64,000 bases of DNA, taken from NCBI RefSeq assembly GCF_016598615.1, contig NZ_CP066831.1, positions 1,302,001 through 1,366,000 on the forward strand. The letters run 5' to 3'. The translations under genes and the position numbers were made by a program. This document shows positions 35,386 through 44,435 of the stretch, one piece after another. Below the pieces are notes generated by a model, which did no database searches, was not told where the DNA came from, and saw nothing but the letters and a program-made list of their open reading frames with translations. The number at the start of each line of letters is the position of its first letter. The stretch's first letter is position 1. Source of the DNA: Streptomyces liliifuscus (GTDB lineage Bacteria; Actinomycetota; Actinomycetes; Streptomycetales; Streptomycetaceae).

Positions 35386-38300
35386 GTGCCGACCACCTCT
35401 TTCACCACGCCGTTCATCGGGCGCGAGGACGAACTCGCCCGCCTGACCCGAGTCCTGGACCGGGCCCGGGCCGGTGAGCCGCGTGCCGTGCTCGTCGCGG
35501 GGGACGCGGGAGTCGGCAAGACCCGGCTGCTCGCCGAGGCCGCGGGGCATGCCACCGAGGCCGGCACGACCGTCGTCACGGGGCACTGTGTGGACCTCGG
35601 TGACGTGGGTCTGCCCTATCTGCCGTTCACCGAGATCGTGGGTGTGCTCGCCGACGACGAGAGGTTCTCCGGCGCCCTGGCCTCGCATCCCGTGGTGGAC
35701 CGGCTGCTCGGCGACCGCAGCGGCGGCACGGGGGACGCGGGCGGACGACTGCAGTTGTTCGAGGGCATGGCGAGTCTGCTGACCGATCTCGCCGGGACCG
35801 CCCCGCTGCTGCTGGTCCTGGAGGACCTGCACTGGGCCGATCAGTCCTCCCGCGACCTGCTGCGCTTCCTGCTCAGCCGGGGGATCCTCCAGTCCCGGGT
35901 CCGCCCAAGGGGAGGGGACGCGGTCGCGGGTGGTGCGGCCGGTCAGCGGCTCGCGGTGTTCGCCTCGTACCGCGCCGACGATCTGCACCGCAGACACCCG
36001 CTGCGCCCGCTGCTCGCCGAGCTCGTCCGGCTGCCCGTCGTCGAGCGGCTCGAACTGCGGCCGATGCCCGACGGCGAGGTGGCGCGTCTCGTCCGTGCCC
36101 AGCAGGTCGCCCCGCTGCCCGATGCCACCGTCCGCCGTATCGTCGAGCGCGCCGAGGGCAACGCGTTCTACGCGGAGGAGTTGCTCGCCGCCACCTCCGA
36201 GACCATGCCAGGGGCGGCGTCCGCCGTGCCGAGCGGGCTGGCCGACGTACTGCTCATCCGCTTCGAGCAACTCGCGGCGACCGCCCAGCAGGTGCTGCGC
36301 ACGGCGGCCGTCGCGGGGCGCCGCGTCGAGCACGATCTGCTGCGCGACACCGTGCAACTGCCCGAGGAGGAGCTGGAGTCGGCCCTGCGCGAGGCCGTCG
36401 GGCGGCAGCTCCTCGTCCCCGGTGACGACGACACGTACTCCTTCCGTCATGCCCTGATCCGCGAGGCCGTCTACGCCGACCTGCTGCCGGGTGAACGGGT
36501 GCGGCTGCACAGGGCGTTCGCCGGAGTGCTGGCCGGACGCGGCCACCGGGCCGAGAGCGCGGCGGAGCGCGCCCACCACTCCCGGGAGAGCCACGACCTG
36601 GCCGACGCACTGGCCGCTTCGCTGGAGGCCGCCGACCACGCGGGCCGCGTCCGGGCGCCCGCCGAGGAACTGCGACATCTGGAAGCCGTCCTCGACCTGT
36701 GGTCGGCGGTGCCGCCCGACGCGCGGCCCGAGGGATTCGACACGGTCACCCTGACGCTGCGCGCCTCCGCGGCCGCGGCGCACGCCGGTGAGACCCACCG
36801 GGCCGTCTCACTGACACGGTCCGCGCTCGCGAGGGTCGGCAACGACGAGGACTCCGAACTGGCCGCGCGTGTCCGCTACACGCTCGCGGGCAACCTCATG
36901 CGCATCGACAACCTCGCGGCCGCGTTCACGTACAGCAACGAGGCGCTCGCGATGATCCCCGCCGATCCTCCGTCGCGCACCTGGGTGTGGGCCGCCGCCA
37001 CGCATGTCATGGCGGCGACGTACATGGGCGAGAACGAGGCCGCCCACCGCGTGGCCCGCAAGGCCCTGCGTATCGCCGAGGAACTCGAAGTGTCCGACGC
37101 ACAGGCCGATCTGCTGATCTCCCTGGTCGCGCTCGAAGGGCACAGCCGGCGTACTCCCGCGGGGCGGGCGCAGTTGCGGGACGCACGTGAACTGGCCCGC
37201 CGCGCAGGCAACGCCTCCGTCGAGATGCGCGCGCTCTTCAACCTCTCCATCGGCGCGCACGAGTCCGGTGACCTGGACGAATGCCTGACCTGGCTCACCG
37301 AGGGGCTGGAGCGCGCGGGCCGCGCCGGGCTCCTCTCGTCGCCGTACCCGGTGGAGTTGCGCTATCTGCGCTCCCTGATGCTGTTCACCCTGGGCCAGTG
37401 GGACGAGTGCGTCCGGGCGGTGGAGGCCGAGGGCGACCGGCTGCCGACGGCGAGCAGGTACGCGATCGGGCCCGCCCTTTCCGTCGCCCTGGCGCGCGGT
37501 GACGAGCACGCCGCCGAGCGGGCCCGGGCCCTGCTCGACGGGCCGTTCGACTGGATGGCCACGCTCGTCGCGGGCCTCCTCCTGACCGACGCCGCGGTAC
37601 TGCGACGCGATGCGGAGGGGGCTCTCGAACAGTTCCGCACCACGCTCGCGGCGCTCATCGACGATGCCGGCACCACGCCTCATGTGGCCGTACGGCTCGC
37701 GGCCCTCGCCCTGGCCGCCATCGGGGACGCGGTCGTGGAGGCCCGGTTGTCCGGCGACGAGGAGGGGGTCGGCCGCTGGGCGAAGACCGGGAAGGAACTG
37801 GTGGAGCTGGCCCGGGTCACGGCGGTCAAGGGCGAGGACGGCACGCCGCAGGGCCCCGAGGGGCTGGCATGGCTGGCGCGCGCCGAGGCGGAGTGGGCGC
37901 GGGCCGGTGCCCGGCCGAACAACGGCGGAGAGGGCGTCGAACTGAGCGTCGAGGCCTGGGAGAAGGCCGTCGCGGCGTTCGGCTACGGGGACGTCTATGA
38001 GCAGGCGCGCTGTCAAGTGCGGCTGGCGGAGGCCCTGTTGGGGGCGGAGCGACGCGAGGAGGCCGCCACGCACGCGCGTGCCGCGCGCGACACGGCCGTC
38101 CGGCTGGGCGCCGTGCCACTGCGCGACGAGGTGGAGCGGTTGATCCGCCGGGGCCGCCTCGCGGAAACCGCGTCCACGGCGGACCGGGCACCGGTGCTGA
38201 CGGCACGCGAGAACGACGTCCTGCTGCTCCTGTCCCGCGGCCGCACCAACCGCCAGATCGGCGAGGAGCTCTTCATCAGCGGGAAGACGGCGAGCGTGCA

Positions 38301-38406
38301 CGTCTCCAACATCCTCGCCAAGCTCGGCGCCGCGAGCCGCACGGAGGCCGTGGCGATCGCCTACCGCGAGGGGCTGGTCGAGTCGGAGCCGTCCGCTTCC
38401 GGGTGA
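35386..38406 (+). CDS. LuxR-family LAL regulator with AAA/STAND ATPase
   Basis: 1006 residues from the GTG at 35386 (VPTTSFTTPFIGREDELARL), the usual LAL start; the frame opens at 35218. CAGGAT lies 9 bases upstream, consistent with a leaderless start. Walker A GDAGVGKT (39-46), Walker B LLLVLEDLHWAD (141-152), a TPR-like superhelix (about 420-900), and a C-terminal LuxR HTH (LTARENDVLLLLSRGRTNRQ, then SVHVSNILAKLGAASRTEAV). Large ATP-dependent activators of this kind respond to an inducer such as a sugar or pathway intermediate. A Gly/Arg-rich insert near residues 164-185 (SRVRPRGGDAVAGGAAGQ) is unusual. Confidence 0.9.
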   Translation: MPTTSFTTPFIGREDELARLTRVLDRARAGEPRAVLVAGDAGVGKTRLLAEAAGHATEAGTTVVTGHCVDLGDVGLPYLPFTEIVGVLADDERFSGALASHPVVDRLLGDRSGGTGDAGGRLQLFEGMASLLTDLAGTAPLLLVLEDLHWADQSSRDLLRFLLSRGILQSRVRPRGGDAVAGGAAGQRLAVFASYRADDLHRRHPLRPLLAELVRLPVVERLELRPMPDGEVARLVRAQQVAPLPDATVRRIVERAEGNAFYAEELLAATSETMPGAASAVPSGLADVLLIRFEQLAATAQQVLRTAAVAGRRVEHDLLRDTVQLPEEELESALREAVGRQLLVPGDDDTYSFRHALIREAVYADLLPGERVRLHRAFAGVLAGRGHRAESAAERAHHSRESHDLADALAASLEAADHAGRVRAPAEELRHLEAVLDLWSAVPPDARPEGFDTVTLTLRASAAAAHAGETHRAVSLTRSALARVGNDEDSELAARVRYTLAGNLMRIDNLAAAFTYSNEALAMIPADPPSRTWVWAAATHVMAATYMGENEAAHRVARKALRIAEELEVSDAQADLLISLVALEGHSRRTPAGRAQLRDARELARRAGNASVEMRALFNLSIGAHESGDLDECLTWLTEGLERAGRAGLLSSPYPVELRYLRSLMLFTLGQWDECVRAVEAEGDRLPTASRYAIGPALSVALARGDEHAAERARALLDGPFDWMATLVAGLLLTDAAVLRRDAEGALEQFRTTLAALIDDAGTTPHVAVRLAALALAAIGDAVVEARLSGDEEGVGRWAKTGKELVELARVTAVKGEDGTPQGPEGLAWLARAEAEWARAGARPNNGGEGVELSVEAWEKAVAAFGYGDVYEQARCQVRLAEALLGAERREEAATHARAARDTAVRLGAVPLRDEVERLIRRGRLAETASTADRAPVLTARENDVLLLLSRGRTNRQIGEELFISGKTASVHVSNILAKLGAASRTEAVAIAYREGLVESEPSASG

Positions 38407-38479
38407 TCACCGACGAGGCGCCGGAGCGCGGCCGTCCGCCGCGGCGGCGGCGCCTCGCACTCCGCCCGCCGACGGACGC

Positions 38480-39319
38480 TCAGGACTCGGTCTTCTGGAG
38501 GACGGGCTCGATGGTGCGGTCCGCGACCACCGGGGCCGGGGCCGTGTCCCCGCTGTGGTGCTTGGCGCGTTGGATCTGCTCGTAGACGTGGGCGCGCAGT
38601 TCGGCGAAGCGGGGGCTGGAGCGGGTGTGCAACTGGTCGCGCTCGTCGGGGAGGTCGATGGTGAGGTCCTCCTGCACGACGGTCGGGGACTTGGACAGGA
38701 TCAGCGTGCGCTGGCCGAGGTACACCGCCTCGTCGATGTCATGGGTGACGAACAGGACGGTGACACCGAGTTCGTGCCACAACTTCCGGATGAGGTCCTC
38801 CAGTTCGGCGCGGGTCTGCGCGTCGACCGCCGCGAAGGGCTCGTCCATGAGCAGCACCTTCGGCTCGTACGCGACGGCGCGGGCGATGGCGACGCGCTGC
38901 TGCATGCCTCCCGAGAGCTGCCAGGGGTACGCCTCGTGGGCGTCGGAGAGGCCGACCACCTCCAGGGCGTGGTCCACCAACTCCCGCTCGCGCGCCTTGC
39001 CGAGCTTCTTGCGGCGCAGAGGCAGGGCGACGTTTTCGCGCACGTTCATCCAGGCGAACAGCGAGCGGCCGTACTCCTGGAAGACGACCGCCATGCCGGG
39101 CGGTGGTCCGGCGACCGGGCGGCCGTCGAGACGCACCTCGCCGCGGGTGGGAGCGAGCAGGCCCGCCATGCACTTCAGCAGGGTGGTCTTGCCGCAGCCC
39201 GACGGCCCGACCAGGCACACCAGTTCGCCCTCGGCTATGTGGAAGGTGAGGTTGCGCAGCGCCTCAACGTTGCGGTGCCGACCGGTGTAGATCTTCTGCA
39301 GGTCCTGTACGTCGAGCAT
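38480..39319 (-). CDS. ABC importer ATP-binding protein (SsuB/TauB/NrtD type)
   Basis: 279 residues. Walker A GPSGCGKTT (38-46), Q-loop VFQEYGRSLF, signature LSGGMQQRVAIARA, Walker B VLLMDEPFAAVD, H-loop FVTHDIDEAVYLG. The MNVRENVALPL and DEAVYLGQR segments are characteristic of taurine, aliphatic sulfonate, nitrate or thiamine-precursor importers. It is last in an operon with the substrate-binding lipoprotein and two permeases. A 57-nt array of 12-bp repeats separates it from the preceding permease gene. Confidence 0.92.
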   Translation of the reverse strand: MLDVQDLQKIYTGRHRNVEALRNLTFHIAEGELVCLVGPSGCGKTTLLKCMAGLLAPTRGEVRLDGRPVAGPPPGMAVVFQEYGRSLFAWMNVRENVALPLRRKKLGKARERELVDHALEVVGLSDAHEAYPWQLSGGMQQRVAIARAVAYEPKVLLMDEPFAAVDAQTRAELEDLIRKLWHELGVTVLFVTHDIDEAVYLGQRTLILSKSPTVVQEDLTIDLPDERDQLHTRSSPRFAELRAHVYEQIQRAKHHSGDTAPAPVVADRTIEPVLQKTES

Positions 39320-39344
39320 CGACGTCTCCTTGTCAAGCGGTGCT

Positions 39345-39401
39345 TCAGGGATTGCGTCAGGCGTTGCGTCGGGGGCGTCGGGGGGTGCGTCAGGGATTGC
39401 G
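39345..39401. repeat. Short tandem array of 12-bp repeats
   Basis: On the + strand the units are TCAGGGATTGCG, TCAGGCGTTGCG, TCGGGGGCG (9 bp), TCGGGGGGTGCG and TCAGGGATTGCG. The first and last are identical. The last unit contains the stop codon region of the permease gene, so the array looks like expansion of the gene's 3' end into the intergenic gap before the ATPase gene. Confidence 0.7.
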
Positions 39402-40172
39402 CTGCGCGCGGCGCAGACCGTGGTACCAGGCCAGGGCCCGGTTCTCGGCGAACCGGAAGAGCAGGGACAGGAGGAAGCCGAGGATGCCGAGCAGCAGGAC
39501 GCCGCTCCACATCTCGGGGATGGCGAAGGAGCGCTGGAACTGGACGATGGTGAAGCCCAGGCCGTTGCTGGCGGCGAACATCTCGCTGATGACCATGAGG
39601 ATGATCCCGATCGACAGCGCCTGGCGCATGCCCGTGACGATCTGGGGGCTCGCCGCGCGCAGCACCAGATGCCGCAGGCGCGCGACGCCCGTGATGCCGT
39701 AGGACCGGCAGGTGTCGCCGAGCACCTCGTCGACAGCGCGGACGCCTTCGACGGTGTTGAGGAGGATCGGCCACATGCAGCCGCTGACGATGACGAGCAC
39801 CTTCATCGTGTCGCCGATGCCCGCGAACAGCATGATCACCGGGATGAGCACGGGCGGCGGGATGGCCCGGAAGAGTTCGAGGACCGGTTCCAGGACGTCC
39901 CGTACGGCCCGCCGCATTCCGACGACCAGGCCGAGCCCCACCCCGACGACCACGGCGAGGAGATAGCCGGCCGCGAGGCGCAGCAGGCTCGGGACCACGT
40001 CCGACAGCAGCCGGTCCCCGGTCCACACCTTCCCGAAACTGTCCAGGATGGTGGCCAGGGGCGGGAAGTAGAAGTCGGTGCTCCCTGCGGTGGCGAACCA
40101 CCAGACGGTGAAGAGGACCGCGGGCAGGCCCAGGACCAGCAGGCCGCGTCGGGCCACGGCGAGGGCGGTCAT
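39390..40172 (-). CDS. ABC importer permease 2 (SsuC/TauC type)
   Basis: 260 residues from the ATG at 40172, overlapping the previous stop by 4 nt. About six hydrophobic helices. The binding-protein-dependent permease EAA region is seen at YGITGVARLRHLVLRAASPQ then RQALSIGIILMVISEM. Its length and the RAIPPPVLIPVIMLF motif match SsuC-like subunits. The operon has two different permeases, so the importer may be a heterodimer. Confidence 0.9.
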   Translation of the reverse strand: MTALAVARRGLLVLGLPAVLFTVWWFATAGSTDFYFPPLATILDSFGKVWTGDRLLSDVVPSLLRLAAGYLLAVVVGVGLGLVVGMRRAVRDVLEPVLELFRAIPPPVLIPVIMLFAGIGDTMKVLVIVSGCMWPILLNTVEGVRAVDEVLGDTCRSYGITGVARLRHLVLRAASPQIVTGMRQALSIGIILMVISEMFAASNGLGFTIVQFQRSFAIPEMWSGVLLLGILGFLLSLLFRFAENRALAWYHGLRRAQRNP

Positions 40173-41026
40173 GCGGTCACCTCCGTGCGTACGGACTGGT
40201 GCCAGTGCAGTGCCCGTCGTTCGACCGCACGTGCCGCCAGGTTGACGGCGACGCCGAGCAGGCCGGTGACCAGGACGAGGGCGTAGACGCGCGGCACGGC
40301 TCCGGACACCTGCGCGACGGCGATCTCGTGGCCGAGGCCGGGGGCGCCGATGACGAGTTCGGCGGTGATCGTGAGGATGAGCGCCACGGTGGCGGCCAGC
40401 CGTACCCCCGTCATCACGTACGGCAGCGCGGTCGGCCACAGGACGTGGCGGACCCGGCCCCAGGTGCCGAGCAGATAGCTGCGGGCGGTGTCCTCGGCGA
40501 CCGGGTCGACGTCCTGCATGCCGGCCAGGACCTGGACGATCACCTGCCAGAAGGAGGCGTACACCACGAGGAGCAGCTTCGACCGGAGGTCGGTGCCGTA
40601 GAGGAGGACCGCGACGGGGATCAGGGCCACGGACGGGATGGGGCGCAGGAACTCGATGGTGGAGGCGGTCACCGCGCGCAGTACGGGCACCGAGCCGATG
40701 ACGACTCCGGCGGCGACGCCCGCCACGACGGCGACTGCCAGCCCCAGGCCCCACCCGGTGAGGGTGTCGCCGAGCGCTGTCCAGAACGTCGGTTCGGCGA
40801 GCAGGGTCCCCAGGGTGCGGACGGTTTCCGAGGCGGGCGGCAGGTAGTCGGCCGACACCAGGCCGGTGTGCGGCAGCACTTCGAGCACCGCGACCAGGCC
40901 GGCGAGACCGGCGAGGCCGCGGAGTACGGCGACGGGGACCGGACCTCGCCTGGCGGGTGGCCCGCCGGGACCGGTGTCGGTCCCGGCGGGCTCCGCGAGT
41001 ACAGGGGTGAGACCGGGGCTGGTCAT
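40169..41026 (-). CDS. ABC importer permease 1 (SsuC/TauC type)
   Basis: 285 residues from the ATG at 41026, overlapping the binding-protein stop by 4 nt. The N-terminal ~35 residues are a Pro/Gly-rich cytoplasmic tail. Six transmembrane segments follow. The EAA loop reads YLLGTWGRVRHVLWPTALPY. EFLRPIPSVALIPVAVLLYG is the usual family motif. It pairs with permease 2, sharing family but with low identity. Confidence 0.9.
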   Translation of the reverse strand: MTSPGLTPVLAEPAGTDTGPGGPPARRGPVPVAVLRGLAGLAGLVAVLEVLPHTGLVSADYLPPASETVRTLGTLLAEPTFWTALGDTLTGWGLGLAVAVVAGVAAGVVIGSVPVLRAVTASTIEFLRPIPSVALIPVAVLLYGTDLRSKLLLVVYASFWQVIVQVLAGMQDVDPVAEDTARSYLLGTWGRVRHVLWPTALPYVMTGVRLAATVALILTITAELVIGAPGLGHEIAVAQVSGAVPRVYALVLVTGLLGVAVNLAARAVERRALHWHQSVRTEVTA

Positions 41027-42000
41027 GAGAACAGCGCGTTCAGGTCGGGCTTCTTGTCGCCGAAGATGCCGTCCTCCTCGCCGAGGGCGGCCAGCTTCTC
41101 CAGGGAGGCCATGTCGATCTCCGCGGGCCAGCTGGGCAGGATGAGCTTCTCCAGGACATCACCGCTGATCTTGGTGTAGGAGGTGAGGATCTGGCGTGCC
41201 TCGTCGGGGTGCTCGGTGGCGTAGGTCAGTGATTCGGCCATCGCCTCGCTGAACTTCTTCACGAGGTCCGGGTTCTCCTGCATCACCTTGGCCGAGGTGA
41301 AGTACGTGGCCACGGTGAGCTTCGGGTCGGTCTCGGCGAACGGCGAGGCGATGACACGGGCGCCCTGTGCCTTGGCGATCGTCGTCGCGGGCTCGCCCAT
41401 CCAGGCCGCGTCCACCTGCCCGCCGTCCAGGGCGGCCGGCATCTGGTCGAACGGTATCTCGACGAACTTGACCTTGGAGGGGTCGCCGCCGGCCTTGCGG
41501 ACCGACTCGCGGACCGTCGTGTCCCCGATGTTCTGCAGGGTGTTGACCGCCACCGTCTGCCCGGCGAGGTCCTTGGCCGACTTGATCGAGCTGTCCTTCT
41601 TGACCGCGACGCCGGTGACGTCGGCGCCGACCTTGCCGTTGGAGGCCGCGCCGTTGACCACCGACTTCACGGGGACGCCCTTGGTCTGGGCGAGCATCAG
41701 CGAGGTGGTGTTGCTGAAGCCGAACTGGAACTGGCCGCTCACCACACCGGGGATGATCGCGGCGCCGCCCTGGGCGCTCTCCATCTTCAGCTTGATGCCC
41801 CGGCTGCTGAAGAAGCCCTTCTTGTCACCGAGGTAGAGCGGTGCCACATCGACGATCGGGATGATGCCGACCTTGACCTCCGTGGTCTTGCCTCCGCCGG
41901 AGGACGCCGAAGCGCCGCTCGAGGAGGACGAGGACCCGCATCCGGCCGCGCCCGCGACCGTGACCACGGCTATGGCTAGCCCGAGAATGCGCCTTTGCAT
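41023..42000 (-). CDS. ABC importer substrate-binding lipoprotein (SsuA/TauA/NMT1-like)
   Basis: 325 residues from the ATG at 42000 (GGAGGAG upstream). The signal peptide ends in AGAAGC (lipid Cys21), followed by a Ser/Gly linker. The mature domain (about 40-325) shows VKVGIIPIVDVAPLYLGDKK, GVVSGQFQFGFSNTTSLMLA and QVDAAWMGEPATTIAKAQGA, typical of the NMT1/SsuA family that binds sulfonates, nitrate, or thiamine precursors. First gene of the importer operon and divergent from a PaaX-like regulator. The ligand cannot be read from sequence. Confidence 0.92.
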   Translation of the reverse strand: MQRRILGLAIAVVTVAGAAGCGSSSSSSGASASSGGGKTTEVKVGIIPIVDVAPLYLGDKKGFFSSRGIKLKMESAQGGAAIIPGVVSGQFQFGFSNTTSLMLAQTKGVPVKSVVNGAASNGKVGADVTGVAVKKDSSIKSAKDLAGQTVAVNTLQNIGDTTVRESVRKAGGDPSKVKFVEIPFDQMPAALDGGQVDAAWMGEPATTIAKAQGARVIASPFAETDPKLTVATYFTSAKVMQENPDLVKKFSEAMAESLTYATEHPDEARQILTSYTKISGDVLEKLILPSWPAEIDMASLEKLAALGEEDGIFGDKKPDLNALFS

Positions 42001-42179
42001 GGGCTCCTCCTGACGGAAACACCTGTGGTGGCGTGCACACCCCGCCAGGACCGGACAGGCCCGGCGGATCGAGCCGTCGAGCGGGTCGCGCGGATCTGCG
42101 ACGGCGAGGCAGCGGAGCGGGGAGTGGCTGCCGCTGCCTCGCCGAGACCGGTCGTCCCGTCCAGACGTTGTGCACTTTC

Positions 42180-42208
42180 TTGACGGCCGCAATCTACACA
42201 CCTATGTT
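42180..42208 (+). promoter_or_regulatory. Promoter of the PaaX-family regulator gene
   Basis: TTGACG (42180-42185) and TATGTT (42203-42208) are 17 nt apart, close to the Streptomyces housekeeping consensus. The predicted start, near 42215, gives a ~30-nt leader to the GTG at 42245. Confidence 0.6.
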
Positions 42209-42244
42209 CGCGCTGTCAGTACTCCGGACAAGGGAGGTTGCAAG

Positions 42245-43123
42245 GTGGGCGGCCGTACCCTTTCCGACGTGCACGACGAGACTCCGCGGGCGGCCATGGA
42301 CTTCCCAGAAGGACCCCAGCTGCGCCCCCAGTCGCTGATGTTCGCTTTCTTCGGCGGCCATGTTCTGGAGGAGGGGCCGCTGTGCGTGTACTCCGGCAGC
42401 GTCATCGAGGTGCTGGCGCGTGCGGGGGTCGGGGAGCAGGCGGTGCGGTCCACGCTGACCCGGATGGTCAACCGCGGTCTGCTGCAACGTCAGCGGGAGG
42501 GCCGCCGGATGTACTTCGGTCTGACCCCACAGGCCACGGAGATCCTCTGGAACGGCAAGAAGCGGCTCTGGGACATGGGCGCCGTCAACGACGACTGGGA
42601 CGGCACCTGGACGCTGCTCGGCTTCTCCCTGCCCGAGTCCTGGCAGCGCCAGCGGCACGATCTGCGCTCGCGGCTGACCTGGTCGGGCTTCGGTCCCCTC
42701 TACAGCGGGCTGTGGATCGCGCCCGGCGACTTCGACGTGTCCGCGCTCGTCTCCGAACTCGGGCTCGCGGCCCACGTCAAGATCTTCCATGCCACGGCCG
42801 ACGAGGCCACCGACATCGGTCTGATGATCCGTGACACCTGGGACCTGGACGGCGTCGGTGCCCGGTACGCCGACTTCGACCAACGCTGGACAGACCGGCT
42901 CGCCCCCGACTCCGGGGACCCGCTCGGGACCCGGCTGCGCCTGACCAGCGAGTGGCTCCGGATCATCCGCACGGACCCGCGGCTGCCCGCCCGGCACCTG
43001 CCCGCCGCCTGGCCGGCCCGATCGGCCCACGACACCTTCCACCGCATCGCGGAACAGACCGAGGCCCCGGCCCGCAGCATGGCCGCCCGCCTCATGGAGA
43101 CCACCCCGCTGCGACCTTCCTGA
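42245..43123 (+). CDS. PaaX-family transcriptional regulator
   Basis: 292 residues from the GTG at 42245, with GGGAGG 8 nt upstream; the frame opens at 42170 but that ATG overlaps the promoter. The winged helix is at about 30-95 (LMFAFFGGHVLEEGPLCVYS, VRSTLTRMVNRGLLQRQREG). The central and C-terminal PaaX domains include DWDGTWTLLGFSLPESWQRQ and SGFGPLYSGLWIAPGDFD. PaaX repressors are released by aryl-CoA thioesters such as phenylacetyl-CoA. No phenylacetate genes are near; the divergent importer is the likely target. Confidence 0.88.
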   Translation: MGGRTLSDVHDETPRAAMDFPEGPQLRPQSLMFAFFGGHVLEEGPLCVYSGSVIEVLARAGVGEQAVRSTLTRMVNRGLLQRQREGRRMYFGLTPQATEILWNGKKRLWDMGAVNDDWDGTWTLLGFSLPESWQRQRHDLRSRLTWSGFGPLYSGLWIAPGDFDVSALVSELGLAAHVKIFHATADEATDIGLMIRDTWDLDGVGARYADFDQRWTDRLAPDSGDPLGTRLRLTSEWLRIIRTDPRLPARHLPAAWPARSAHDTFHRIAEQTEAPARSMAARLMETTPLRPS

Positions 43124-43308
43124 CCCGGCGGAAAACCGGGCGCTTCCCCTACGGCGGCCCGCGACACCCGGCGGTGCGGCTGCGAGGTCCGGTGGATGGC
43201 GGTGTGATGGAGACAGGCCCCACGCAGGGCCGAGCCGCCGTTTGTGGCCCGGAGGACCGGTTACACGGACGGGACGGCGCGCATCCGCACAAGAAAAGGT
43301 GGCTGGTC

Positions 43309-43662
43309 ATGACGCCTGGCACGCATCTCGCTCTGACGCTCACGCTCAGCGGCGGCACGGCCGCCGACGCGCGGGCGGTCGTCCACACCCTCGAATCCGC
43401 CTTCGGAACGGCGGACGACATGCCCGGGGACGGGGGCGCCACGGTCTACACGGCCGCCTTCGACAACGACATACCGGCCGATGCCGGTATGACACCGCCG
43501 ACCGTGCCACCGCTCTCCGCGCCCGTGACCGTCACCCTGCAGGGCAGCCCCGAGGCGGTACGGCGGGCCGACGAGACCCTCACCTCCGTCTTCACGGTGC
43601 GCGAGGAGGGCATGGTCTCCGGCGACCAGGAACAGGAATGGCAGCTGCGGCTGGAGCCGTAA
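43309..43662 (+). CDS. Hypothetical small protein
   Basis: 117 residues from the ATG at 43309 (AAAGGTGG about 7 nt upstream). Two similar halves alternate strand and helix: TLTLSGGTAADARAVVHTLE and VTLQGSPEAVRRADETLTSV. Both look like a beta-alpha-beta ligand fold of the ferredoxin/ACT kind. No family recognised. It is probably cytoplasmic; expression and function are unknown. Confidence 0.65.
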   Translation: MTPGTHLALTLTLSGGTAADARAVVHTLESAFGTADDMPGDGGATVYTAAFDNDIPADAGMTPPTVPPLSAPVTVTLQGSPEAVRRADETLTSVFTVREEGMVSGDQEQEWQLRLEP

Positions 43663-43694
43663 CACCGCCTCCGCGGTCGCGCCGAACCGCGGCC

Positions 43695-44435
43695 TCAGCC
43701 GCCGAGGCGCAGCGCCCGCATCTGCTCGTCGAGCGGGCACAGCCCGACGTCCTCGCGGCGCTCGTCGAGCGTCCGGGGCTGACGGACCGGATACGGGCGG
43801 AAGGTCGCGGGGTCGACTCGGGTGCCGTAGAACTGCGGCTGGCCGAGTTCGACGGCGCAGTGGTCGGCGATGTACGCGTGGTGCGGCGCCGGGCAGCGTC
43901 CGTCCGCCGTGGCCTGGGCGATCAGGTCACGGCAGGCCAGCTGGAATTCGAGGTCGGGAGCGTGCAACAGGATCATCAGCGCCGCCGTGGAGGCGGGCGC
44001 GCCGACCACGTCGGCGGTCGGCCAGGCATGGCGCTTGACGATGGTCTTCAGCGCTTCGGCGTTTCCTCTGCGGCACTCGGTGATACGGCGGCGCGCGACC
44101 TGCGTGGGGCTGCGGTGCGCCGCCCGCGTCACTCTCCGGTCCTCGTCCGCCCTGCGGACCAGCTCGCGGGCGAGGGCGGCCGCGAGCGCCGGTACGACGA
44201 CCGGGCGCACTTCCCGTACCTCGCCGTGTATCTCGTCGTGGCTGCGCCCCGCGCCTTCCTCACCCGCCGTGTCGTGCACTCGCCCCGCATGCCCGTCCCG
44301 GCACGGGTGCCCCGGGTCGTCCGGGGCACCCGCCGGCTCCGTGGGCCCGTCGCGACCCGGGCGGGGGGCGACCCCCGTACGCCCCTCTCGCACCGTGTCG
44401 TGCGCGACGTGGCCCGGCATGCCGGAACCGCTCAT
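43695..44435 (-). CDS. DUF6624-like protein
   Basis: 246 residues from the ATG at 44435, which overlaps the stop of the anti-sigma-like gene by 4 nt. The N-terminal ~75 residues are Gly/Arg/Asp-rich and disordered. The C-terminal domain fits DUF6624: LKTIVKRHAWPTADVVG, EFQLACRDLIAQATADGR, AYIADHCAVELGQPQFYGTR and a final REDVGLCPLDEQMRALRL. Function unknown. The overlap suggests it acts with the ATPase encoded before it. Confidence 0.75.
   Translation of the reverse strand: MSGSGMPGHVAHDTVREGRTGVAPRPGRDGPTEPAGAPDDPGHPCRDGHAGRVHDTAGEEGAGRSHDEIHGEVREVRPVVVPALAAALARELVRRADEDRRVTRAAHRSPTQVARRRITECRRGNAEALKTIVKRHAWPTADVVGAPASTAALMILLHAPDLEFQLACRDLIAQATADGRCPAPHHAYIADHCAVELGQPQFYGTRVDPATFRPYPVRQPRTLDERREDVGLCPLDEQMRALRLGG

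Noticed and set aside
39345..39401. Tandem array considered as CRISPR or attachment site
   Set aside because: Units are 9-12 bp without spacers and repeat the end of a gene; no cas genes or integrase nearby.
43669..43692. Short CCGCGGT/ACCGCGG inverted repeat between convergent genes
   Set aside because: Only 7-bp arms; may help termination but too weak to list as a terminator.
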